A stretch of DNA of 24,198 nucleotides from Chromera velia (taxonomy: Eukaryota > Sar > Chromeraceae). The stretch lies in assembly GCA_018398765.1 (NCBI GenBank), contig JAHBMJ010001530.1, positions 1 to 24,198 of the forward strand, read 5' to 3'. A program made the position numbers and the translations under genes. The notes beneath the pieces are model-generated. The model ran no database searches. It was given only the letters and a program-made list of their open reading frames with translations, and was not told the DNA's origin. This document shows positions 1 to 8,022 of this stretch, piece after piece (position 1 is the stretch's first letter; each line of letters begins with the position of its first letter).

Positions 1-623
1 TTCCGTGCCTCAGGAGTCGCTGCAGATGACGGCTCGAAATCAGGATCGGCTCCGTCGTCAGAATCAAGCTCCGCGAGACGCCTACGCCTCCGGGAGGTTC
101 TTGTAGTAGTTGCTGCTGGTGTTGAGGCTGCTGCTGCCGAAGAGGATGCTGCCGCCTCTCGAGCTGCTCGCCCCGAAGCGCCCGAATCAACATCGACAAC
201 TGTCTCGTCATCTCCCTCGATAGGAGCAGTACCGGCGTCAGAGCCAGCATCAGCTTCGGCTTCACCTACGAAGCAGCACACAGAGAGACAAAGAGACAGG
301 CTCAGTTAGCATGGAATGCATCGCAACATATAGGCTGTACATACACAAAGCCGCCTCATCAGTATCTGGGTGTTCATTGTCAGAAAGTTCAATGGGTGGA
401 TCTGCCCCTCTCGCATTCCCGTCTCCTTCTGCAGCTGGAGCAACAGCAGAAGACGAGCTAAGTCCTGAATTGCCCTCGCCGCGAGTTCGATGGTGACCTA
501 CTAGGTGGGTACAGAAGCACACATCACGTGTAGACTGCCCGGTAAGCGCGTAATCTTCCACTGTCGCAGGACAATCACAATTCGGAACCTTGCATCCGTT
601 CGGATGTGCTTCAGAGTCGAACG
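1..623 (-). CDS. Cys/His-cluster protein with acidic, Ala-rich tail (partial, two exons visible)
   Basis: I do not recognise a named family. Exon A (623-345) carries a compact cluster reading C-x4-C-x-C, then about 24 residues later C-x-C-x-H-x3-H-H (codons from 594 down to about 500). This resembles a small zinc-binding module, with a Ser/Ala/Asp-rich stretch after it. Exon B (265-1) continues in frame after a GT-AG intron: acidic and Ala-rich, then an Arg run (SRRRRRLAELDSDDG) that could be a nuclear localisation signal. The frame is open to the window edge, so the C-terminus is missing. The 5' limit is set by an in-frame TAA at 625-627 and a pyrimidine-rich acceptor whose AG ends at 624. 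The first exon is uncertain. Seen: the open frames, splice signals and Cys/His spacing. Inferred: zinc binding and nuclear location. It is divergent from the EAL gene at 1805. Confidence 0.6.
266..344 (-). other. Spliceosomal intron of the left-edge gene (79 nt)
   Basis: On the minus strand the donor reads T|GTATGTACAG (G at 344). The acceptor side has CTAAC, then a CT-rich tract, then GCTTCGTAG ending at 266. Removing it joins one base of a codon to two bases to give TGT (Cys), and the frame stays open on both sides. The alternative GTGTATG donor two bases upstream would give an immediate TGA. Confidence 0.7.
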
Positions 624-906
624 CTTAAAACACAAGAATCCAAACAGCAAGTAAAGCAAAAGGCAGAGAGACGTTCATAATTTCAAATCTGAAGAAGGCG
701 CAGTCAAACGATGGAGGTTCACAATAAATCTGACCCGGCTGGTTCCAGAGAGGCTCCTCGGAAGTTTCCAGTTCGGCTGATTGCCTCAGCAAAAGGCCAG
801 AAGAGAGATCAACGCACGACCGCATAGGCATGGGGCTAACCACCTTTCTGGGACAGATGTGAGTTTGAGATCCTGTCCGTTTAGAGAATTTTCATACGTG
901 ACATAC

Positions 907-946
907 TTTCAATTTCTGCCCGAAAGCTTCCTGGAAGTGCCGCCAT
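907..946 (-). other. Tentative first coding exon of the left-edge gene
   Basis: A minus-strand ATG at 946-944 opens a short frame (MAALPGSFRAEIE) that ends at a strong donor, GAAA|GTATGTCACG. A matching acceptor (ATCTGTCCCAG, ending at 848) would give a 59-nt intron. The exon after that acceptor reaches a TGA before the Cys/His exon, so another acceptor (for example GCTGAG near 781-786) or another exon must be used. I could not settle the joining. Confidence 0.25.
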
Positions 947-1134
947 CTGAGCACAAATGCACCGCAAAAATTCATGACATGAAGTGGCCCGCTCACGCCC
1001 GCTGGTCCAGATAAGCGAAATCTCTAGCTGCCATGACCATCACTCTCAGTGCATGACGGACCGCTACGCAAATCGATCCGAAACAACCGTTCAGAAAAGG
1101 TTAGGAGACGGAGTGACTGACCTTCGCCGATTTT

Positions 1135-1149
1135 TGCATGCTTGCATGC
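1135..1149. promoter_or_regulatory. Paired TGCATGC motifs
   Basis: TGCATGC occurs at 1135-1141 and again at 1143-1149, eight bases apart. The motif has an internal palindrome (GCATGC) and could serve either flanking gene. TGCATGC sites are bound by ApiAP2 factors in Plasmodium and Toxoplasma; no binding evidence is available here. Confidence 0.4.
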
Positions 1150-1280
1150 GATTCACGATCGAGCTCACGCGCAATTCGCGAGATGCAATTCTGCCGAGGC
1201 GTATGCATCCGGGGTGGCCGCCGGCCCCGCAAAGTTTTTGGTCTAAAAAGCGCCCACCCACCATACTGCACAAACTCCTG

Positions 1281-1388
1281 CACGCGAACCCGCGTCAGTT
1301 CACGCGCAGCATGCAGCTATATAATTAATGAATAATTGGCACGCGAACCCGCGTCAGTTCACGCGCAGCATGCAGCTATATAATTAAT
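1281..1388. repeat. 49-bp perfect direct repeat, period 59, carrying a TATA-like box
   Basis: Positions 1281-1329 and 1340-1388 are identical over 49 bases, separated by 10 bases. Each copy starts CACGCGAACCCGCG and ends GCTATATAATTAAT, so a TATA-like element is duplicated. The repeat lies about 95-200 bp upstream of the probable 5'-UTR intron donor at 1482, which fits a duplicated core promoter for the EAL gene. Confidence 0.75.
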
Positions 1389-1481
1389 TAAGCCAGACCC
1401 GTGCACACGCGAAATTGAAAGTTTCGCTTTTCTGGGCCAATCGCCTCAGTCGATCAGACGCAGTGAGAAGGATCGATTCAT

Positions 1482-1688
1482 GTAAGTGCCTCACAAAAGC
1501 CTTTTCCGGGGCCACAATCTGAACCCAACCCCCGTCCTCAAATCCAAACCCTCTCGATCAGACTCGAGCGTTGCATGCAACACTTCTTTGCAACATGCAG
1601 CAACCCATGCACATTGCATGAACGTGTCTGACACCTTGAAAATCAGACCGACGAGTCAAAACTGCCAGCACACTTTTGCTCTCTACAG
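1482..1688 (+). other. Probable 5'-UTR intron of the EAL gene
   Basis: The donor GTAAGTG starts at 1482 and the acceptor, after a pyrimidine-rich run (TTTTGCTCTCTACAG), ends at 1688. The exon from 1689 has no ATG before 1805, so splicing would make 1805 the first start codon of that exon. The length (207 nt) exceeds the 50-79 nt introns inferred elsewhere. Confidence 0.4.
1570..1581. promoter_or_regulatory. 12-bp palindrome GTTGCATGCAAC
   Basis: A perfect palindrome centred on GCATGC, followed within 45 bp by related pieces (TTGCAACATGCAGCAA, CCATGCACATTGCATG). It lies inside the probable UTR intron, about 225 bp before the EAL start codon. Possible factor site; function inferred only. Confidence 0.35.
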
Positions 1689-1804
1689 AAAACTCCCCTT
1701 TTACTGGTGTACAGGGTCTCACACTCCAGCAAAGTCGAGTCAACGCAACGCAGTCAATCCAAGTTCTGAGGTTGCCTCACATTGGCCACACTGAGACCAA
1801 CCCG

Positions 1805-2836
1805 ATGAGTGACATGACTTCGTTCAAACAACTCGGTATCTCTCAGGACGCACTTCTTGAGAGGATGACGGCGGAAGAGATCAAGCCCCACCCCCACTAC
1901 CAGGCTGGTGGACTGTTCTTTAACAAATCACCACAGGAGATGCCCACAGATGAAGTGCGAGCTCAATGTGATCTCGTCATGAGCGGCGAGTTCTGTGCCT
2001 TCTACTTGGCCGCACAGCCGATCAATCACTTCGACAAAGAAACGGGCGAATGGAAGCTTGCCGGGACTGAATTGCTACTTCGTGCCCGAGATGGGAAGCA
2101 GGCCTTTCCGACAGCAGTGGTCTACCACGCCACTGCAGATCAACGAGAACGTCTTTTGCTTTGGCAGCTGCGTGAAGCGAAAAAGCTTGTGGACAGTCGA
2201 AGGTCCCCGATGGTGACAGTCAACGCGTGGCTACAGGATTTGTACAGTCGCCTTGATGAAGTGGTGGAACTTATTCATGACACTTCCGTGGTCATTGAGG
2301 TGACAGAGTACACTAAGCAACAGGACACGGTTGGTTTTCCGTCTACTAGCGTTGCACTGGACCTTCCCCATACCATTAAGGTGGTGACGTTGCTTCGCCA
2401 GAGAGGTGTCCTGGTGGCGTTGGATGACGTCAATGCGCTGAAAGAGGGGTACCCCCTGAATGCGGCGGCAGCCCTCGCTGTGGCTCCTTTCGTGCCGATC
2501 ATCAAGATGGACATCATGATGCTGATGAGATTGTACCAGAGTGTGCCGATGGCTTGGCAGCCTGACAAAAGTTTCAAGCCCAACGGTTTCCTTTCCAAGA
2601 AGATGATGGAGGAAGGTACGGAAGGACTCGAGAGAGATCGACAGAAGGTTGCTGAATTCGTGCAGCAGCTGTGGAGTTTGAACCCCAGTTTGAGGATTGT
2701 CGTTGAGCTCTCCGTTACTTCCGAGGAGATAGCGAACTCTTTCGCTGAAATCGGAGGATGGGGGTTTGTGACGGACCCCCGTGTTTGCATTCAGGGCGGC
2801 AAGACTCACGATTGGGCGGAAGAGGTGGTCTTCTGA
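1805..2836 (+). CDS. Stand-alone EAL-domain protein (putative cyclic-di-GMP phosphodiesterase fold)
   Basis: A 343-residue intronless frame. Residues about 66-335 align by eye with the EAL TIM barrel: YLAAQPINHF (strand 1), GTELLLRARDG (EAL signature, Glu89), VTVNAWLQ (Asn140), VVIEVTEYT (Glu165, Glu168), LVALDDVNAL (Asp207, Asp208), PIIKMDIMML (Lys234), IVVELSV (Glu301) and VCIQGG (Gln330). In bacterial EAL enzymes these positions bind two metals, c-di-GMP and the catalytic water, so the site looks intact. Differences: ELL replaces EAL, QGG replaces QGY, and the second Glu of the usual EGVE motif is Val304. The N-terminal 65 residues match nothing I know, and no signal peptide or membrane segment is visible. 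The ATG at 1805 is the first in its exon; the frame is open upstream to 1676 but without ATG. An insertion rich in Lys/Met (about 245-285) lengthens the barrel. The domain call is firm; substrate and activity are inferred. Confidence 0.8.
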   Translation: MSDMTSFKQLGISQDALLERMTAEEIKPHPHYQAGGLFFNKSPQEMPTDEVRAQCDLVMSGEFCAFYLAAQPINHFDKETGEWKLAGTELLLRARDGKQAFPTAVVYHATADQRERLLLWQLREAKKLVDSRRSPMVTVNAWLQDLYSRLDEVVELIHDTSVVIEVTEYTKQQDTVGFPSTSVALDLPHTIKVVTLLRQRGVLVALDDVNALKEGYPLNAAAALAVAPFVPIIKMDIMMLMRLYQSVPMAWQPDKSFKPNGFLSKKMMEEGTEGLERDRQKVAEFVQQLWSLNPSLRIVVELSVTSEEIANSFAEIGGWGFVTDPRVCIQGGKTHDWAEEVVF

Positions 2837-4444
2837 TTGAAAGAGGGATGGCTGGCAAGGAGTGGAGAAAGTGAAAGAAAAAGTACGAGACTCTTCGTGT
2901 GGATTTGCGCACTCACTCTGATAGGTCGATGTCTTGTGGATGGTTGATCGATAGATTGCTCGAACGATTGTATGATTGCTGATTTCATTGATTGAGATGG
3001 CCACATTCGGGAGCTGCTGTCTGTACGAAGCGAGTCAGCAAAGCGACTGCATGGCAGGTGTGAGTTCGTGTATCCGTGTATGAGAAATGCGCAGGCTCTC
3101 CCAGTCGTCGGTTCTGCGTGGAGTCAGGACAATTCGTCGGCGTACCGGGTACGAGACGAAAAGATCTCTTCGGGCCCGGTGTTGGCGCTTGTATTCCAGT
3201 ATTCCATCTTGCAACAACGTGGATTTTACAGGATCGAAACGCATGATCCTGCATGAAATTACACTGCAGGTGAAGTGTGACATCCATCTTAAATTAACGA
3301 GGTCTTTCCATTGACTGGAGATCGATGCAGTACTGCTGTCGATATGTATATGAGACGTTTTTCAAAACTTCTTCTATAATACTGCATATAATTGATAATG
3401 TCACTGATTTCATACTAACTGTAAAAAATTCTTAAAACGGTTGATGAATTAGATTTTTTATTAATTGTGTATTCGATTATTAAACTGAATAGGATTAAGA
3501 GCTCGTAAAAAAAAATCAGATTTAAGATCATTCAAGATAATCGAATGAGATCGATTAAAACAGTCAAAAACGTTTTGAGAACTAGTTTGAGATTCAAAAT
3601 TGAGAAGGGGTTTAGCTATATGCATTCACTCAAATTTGGAGACACTGCATATGATTATATATAACTTGGGCTTAGAGTTGTTAAATGTTATTAGTGTCGT
3701 GTATTGATACTTTCAATTACTAAAGTGTCAACACTGACACTTATAGCGATACTTTCAAGTAGAGATGGCATTTTTGCTAGTATATATAATACATTTTTTG
3801 TACCGACCGTCTTAGTGACCGTCCCCAACTGTGCATGCGGCTCCTTAATTAAAAACCCATAAAAAGCCAGTTAATTTTATTTATAAAACGTTTCATCAGT
3901 TTTAATTTTTGCTTACCATATTTAAAAATCAATGAATGATTAAAATTTGAAGGTTTAGATGAAAAGGGGTTTGACTCAGCAAACTTTTTGCCTCATTATT
4001 GCCCCAAAAGTTCAAGCATAAGGTGATAACAAATGAAAAAAAGTGATATGTTCCATGCAGACTGACAGAAACGTGTCTTTTGGAGCAGTAGGGAAAGGAA
4101 GGCCCGAATATGAATAAAAGACATAGATGGAAATTTTTAGCCAGGTCGAACCGCAATCCTGTATTCAGCTAGGGTGAAAGCAAGAATCCGGGTAAGGCAT
4201 AGGCATGGCGGCATCTAAGCATCTACTATGAGAAAAGACGCGGGCCCGCAAGGCATAAATGCTTTGCGTACGTAACCGTACTGATTTTTCTGGAAAATGC
4301 ATGTATGTGCAACACATGCTTCCATACAATGTTTTTTAGACTCACGTACGAATCTGTATGATTCAATGTCTGAGTAGATGGTTTGAGAGGCACTGTATGG
4401 ACAACAGAATTACTATGTGTGTGAAGGTTGTATGAACTAGGCGT

Positions 4445-4447
<3 letters not shown>
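2837..4447. other. Intergenic, becoming strongly AT-rich
   Basis: Downstream of the EAL stop, 2837-3310 has ordinary composition with only short overlapping frames on both strands and no recognisable protein. From about 3320 to 4150 the DNA is AT-rich with many homopolymer runs and no supported gene. An AGTGTCAACACTGACACTTAT element sits near 3735-3760 and resembles one at about 14049. No tRNA or rRNA was seen. Confidence 0.5.
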
Positions 4448-4481
<34 letters not shown>

Positions 4482-4494
4482 TCATCATCATCAT
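4448..4494. repeat. (TA)n followed by (ATC)n microsatellite
   Basis: About 16 TA units (to 4479) run directly into five ATC/ATCA units. Compound simple repeat. Confidence 0.9.
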
Positions 4495-4588
4495 ACGCTA
4501 TAATAGGTGTCTAGCGTTCGGCAAGTCACAACACGCAAGGCAGATTATTAAATGATGGACCCTTATTTCATAACCTTTAGCAAATAGC

Positions 4589-4903
4589 TTAACAGCTGCA
4601 TTTTTTCTCAAACTCTTCCACTTCTGGCAGGGCGTGCTTGCGCATGAGCGAGGCTGCTTCATGTGATGTTGAGTGCCAGCCATGCCATACCACCTCATAA
4701 TGCCATCCTCTTCCCTGCTTGTACTTCCTAAGAATTTCCTTCACCTGACAGCCCTGAACCCAGCTTCCCTTCTTTTCTTTGACTGCTTTCTTCGGCTGCT
4801 CTGGCTGTCTGGGGGCGAGGTCCTTATGTGCTTTGCTTGTGTGAATGCGAAGCCCCCGGGGGGTGGAAAACGTTCGTCCACACACACACACATTATATTC
4901 TAT
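4589..4903 (-). pseudogene. C2H2 zinc finger plus chromodomain fragment (probable chromovirus-type remnant)
   Basis: A minus-strand frame of about 100 residues bounded by TGA at 4904-4906, with no ATG start. Its N-terminus reads VCVCGRTFSTPRGLRIH...H, a C2H2-like finger. The cysteines are spaced C-x-C rather than C-x2-C, and they fall inside a (CA)n microsatellite that could have slipped. After a basic linker, about 50 residues (WVQGCQVKEILRKYKQGRG, HYEVVWHGW, then an acidic helix ending VEEFEKK) match the chromodomain pattern, including aromatic residues of the cage. Chromodomains at the end of integrase are typical of Ty3/gypsy chromoviruses, so I read this as the 3' end of a decayed element pointing left. 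A host chromodomain exon is the alternative. No integrase core is visible upstream. Confidence 0.55.
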
Positions 4904-4992
4904 TCATTAAGAATGTATGTATGTATATATGTAATGTATGTAAACTAATGTTGTAAAAGTCATTTTAGAAGTCATTTTCAAAACCAAATTCC

Positions 4993-5675
4993 TGACAATA
5001 TTATGTTGAGCTTTACAATAAAAGTAATTTAAAGGAGAAAACGAAAGTAATTTAAAGGAGAAAAGGATTGATATGATAATCCTATAAAGATAAAATTGTT
5101 TATAGGTCGAATAAAAAAGAATCAGTTTGGTAGTAGAATCTGAAGAAGGGAAGAAATGATAATAGAAGTGGATTAAAGTGGATAATCAGACTGAAGTGAC
5201 ACACTGAAGCCGATTTTGATGAAGTGACAGACTGAGGGGGTGAGTATATCACCAAAGTGACACACTCAGATACTCAGTGTGTTAGTGTGTCATTGTGTTA
5301 CTAAACTGACTTACTCAAGGTACGATTATATCAGCGAGCCAACATCATAACGTATACAAAATAACCAATGATGTGCATTATCTATTTTGCATCGTAACTC
5401 ATCAAATCTTGAAATCCAAGGAATGATTGATCCACTCTTTCATCTCAATCATGCAACTGAAGTGACTCTCATGAGAATCGACACATTCCTGAACACACTC
5501 GAACATTGAATCATTGATCAATATCAACTCTGAATACTTATGCACACACTCATTCACTGGCGATAGACAGCCCTCACTCCTTCTAGTCTTTTAACAGTCA
5601 TCTCACCTAAGTAGACCTCTAGCTTCCAGTTTCCACTCCTGCTTGTTCACCTACGAGTAGGAGGAGCACGGAATA
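4993..5675 (+). repeat. 5' LTR (683 bp)
   Basis: Homologous to 11056-12092 along its whole length. It contains three direct copies of AGTGACA(C/G)ACT at 5195, 5223 and 5256 and an inverted partial copy (AGTGTGTCAT) at 5284, a cluster that may be U3 factor sites or a hairpin. Differences from the 3' LTR are mostly transitions. Confidence 0.8.
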
Positions 5676-6684
5676 CGTTGTGACTTGCCGCGAGAGTCGA
5701 GCCTCAACCACAATCAAAAGACTTACCTGAACGAGTCCTCTTTCACCACTGGAACCCTTTCACCGGCGGCTTCACAGATACGTGTACCTGAATCGCATCG
5801 CTAGACCTTGTTTTCCTGAACCCCAACGCCTAAACCTACCCACTATCAGTCATAAGTACGCTTTTGCCCCCACCCCTTTCGGCCAAACCCTTGACGAGTA
5901 ACTGCAGAAGAATGCAGATCAAACAGGACCGGATCGCAAAGCGCTGTCAAAATCGCTGACAGACTCCTTTATCTGGCCTTCACCTGAATTTAGCATCAAT
6001 CAAGACTATGCCGCGAAGCGCTGCCAAAATTTTTAACGGAACCCCGTTTCCCTTCCTCTACCAAAAATCTCCATTGAGCAGGAGCAGATCGCGAAGCGCT
6101 GACAAAATTTCTCAGGGGACTGTATTTTTTGTCCTCTACCCAAATTTCTCGTTCAGCAGGAGCAGATCGCGAAGCGCTACCAAATTTTTTTTTTTCAGAT
6201 AGAACTTGACCAAAACTTGACTTCCACGCCAGCGCCAACATTCCCACTTCACTCCCATCGATTAAAAGGCCCCCCCAAAACGACCCCCATCGACGTTGAC
6301 CAGAGCAGCTTCTAGACAACCACGGTTCTCAAGTCTGTTGTTGGAATTCCTTCAGAATATACAAACACAGTTAGAGCTGAACAAGTACACATCATAGCTG
6401 AAGAAGCCATACAAAAGAACGCCACCTTTATATAAGACGACTGAAACCTACAAGTCTTCTTGCTCAATCAATTCCCCCACTCTGTATGGACCCATAACTG
6501 CCAATCAGCTGTGACCCGCAAGGCTCTCAGCCTTGACACGCCCCCTCGGACCCCTTGAGATCCAGACAAGTTATCTATATCCAACACCTTCGCCTCCTCC
6601 GTGTCTCTCTCCCCTTTTCAGTACACCTAGACTGGTAGCTGAGTCAACTAATCCTCACTGACACCAGAGCACACGAACACTAGC
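5676..6684 (+). other. Retrotransposon leader between LTR and gag
   Basis: About 1 kb with no recognised protein. It contains the 78-bp tandem array described separately and a T-run plus CAG near 6184-6199 that would serve as a splice acceptor. A tRNA primer-binding site would be expected just after 5675, but none could be assigned. Confidence 0.5.
5935..6199 (+). repeat. Tandem array, about 78-bp unit, four copies
   Basis: The core CGCGAAGCGCT(G/A)(A/C)CAAA recurs at 6012, 6090 and 6168 (spacing 78 and 78), with a more diverged copy at 5935 (spacing 77). Later units share AGCAGGAGCAGATCGCGAAGCGCT exactly. Because 78 is a multiple of three, one plus frame repeats a 26-residue unit containing SRSRSRSA, but no start or conserved protein context supports translation. 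It is located in the leader of the retrotransposon. Confidence 0.8.
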
Positions 6685-8022
6685 ATGCCTACTCTTCTGA
6701 AAGTAAAGGCAAAGGCGAAAGCCGCCTTTACTGCTGTTGCCAAGGCCAAAGCAAAAAGACTAGCAAAAGCAAAGGCACAACCAAAAGGCAAAGCAAACGC
6801 AAAAGCAAAAGTTGCCCCACAACTGATCATTCCTGAGCAACTTCAAGGACTCCCTATACAGGTGAATAGACAACAAGAAGCAGCCGAACACCCACCTGTA
6901 CAAGAAGGTCATGACGTCCATATGGCAGGGGTCGACCAACTCCCACCTGCACAACACCAAGGAGACGGTGGAGAAGGCGAAGAAGTCCAAGCTATGCAGG
7001 TAGAAGGAGAAGGGCAACCCGGACTCCCTGAAGGACCTGCACCTACACAACAAGGCAACCGACAAGGAGAGCCCTCTGCTTTCAAAGGGATCGATCCGCA
7101 GTTTTTCAGAGAACTGCAGAACCAAGGCTTCTGTTTCAAGATGGATGAATGAGGAAATATCATCCCTATGCGTATAGACCCTCCCCATGCTGCAACTGCC
7201 CCCTTCCTTTATCCCCCAATAGAAACGAGAATGGACAGAGATGTACCCAAGGTGAAAATAGACCTCCCTTCCTTTTTCGGAGACCGCACCCAAGCAAAAG
7301 CTTATTGAAAATGAATGACACGTCTCTTTAACAGAATGGAGTGGAATTTTCTTGACTTCCGTGACATGTATTTCCCCTCCACCCTGACTGGTAGAGCCAC
7401 TACATGGTATGACCGACTCCCTACCAGAAAACTGTGCCTTGTCAGTTCCCTCAGTCAGTTGATCGAACTCTTCATGAACGAGTACGACCTAACCGAAGCT
7501 GACCAGGATACTGCCGAAGAACAACTTTTTACCCTCAACCAGACCCTCACTGAGTCCGTTGATGACTACGCCATCCGATATCGGAGACTCTGCGATGAAA
7601 GCAGAAGAGACGCGGACTCCGCCCCCACCTTCAAACACTTCATCAAGGGCTTATTCAACGAGAATATATGCGTAGCTCTCCGCATGAAGTCATACACATC
7701 CTTTCAGAATCTCCTCCATGACATGAAAAGCTACATCCATGTTGCTTCTACACCTTCTTATATCGTCTCTACAACGCAAACAGCTGCGAACGAAAGCACA
7801 GATGAGTACAACATGCCGCCAAAACCAGATCTGCTAAACATGTATGCAAAACGGTGGTTACCGAGAAATGAACGGTCTGACATCAATTACACACGGTGCA
7901 CTGATACATACTCTCATGACATGAAGACAGGGCGTTGTGCTGTCTCTCCAGAAACGGAGTGCAGACATTGTCTTAAAAAAGGGCACATTCACGCAGCGTG
8001 TTTCCAGCTGAAGAGACATTGA
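6685..8022 (+). pseudogene. gag: Retrotransposon Gag, interrupted by in-frame TGA codons
   Basis: One reading frame runs from ATG 6685 to TGA 8020-8022, with internal TGA at 7150, 7306 and 7312 and no frame change. The first segment (155 residues) starts with a Lys/Ala repeat (KAKAKAAF and similar), like histone-H1 tails, which would bind nucleic acid. A Gln/Pro/Gly-rich linker follows. After the stops comes the Retrotrans_gag-type core: LTGRATTWYDRLP, a helical stretch with EEQLFTLNQ, then SVDDYAIRYRRLC. A CCHC knuckle (C-x2-C-x4-H-x4-C, 7960-8001) closes the frame. Gag packages element RNA into cytoplasmic particles. Each TGA is one C-to-T change from CGA (Arg), and the third is followed at once by ATG 7315, so reinitiation is conceivable. 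The plus-one frame after the knuckle is open for about 20 further codons. Gag identity is firm; functional status is doubtful. Confidence 0.8.

Larger units (their letters stand above)
947..1804. promoter_or_regulatory. Bidirectional intergenic and 5' region between divergent genes
   Basis: This 858-bp stretch separates the putative start of the minus-strand gene from the EAL gene ATG. It holds two adjacent TGCATGC motifs, a 49-bp direct repeat with a TATA-like core, a GTTGCATGCAAC palindrome and a probable UTR intron. No convincing coding frame lies inside it. TGCATGC is a known ApiAP2-bound promoter motif in apicomplexans. Its use here is inference. Confidence 0.5.

Noticed and set aside
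1676..1804. N-terminal extension of the EAL frame
   Set aside because: Open but without ATG, begins within a probable splice acceptor, and shows no conserved sequence.
2231..3004. 257-codon minus-strand frame opposite the EAL gene
   Set aside because: Antisense to a clearly conserved domain; its translation has no recognisable motif and reads as a shadow frame.
5676..5715. Possible tRNA primer-binding site after the 5' LTR
   Set aside because: The sequence looked faintly like the complement of a tRNA T-arm, but the stem does not pair and there is no TGG start.
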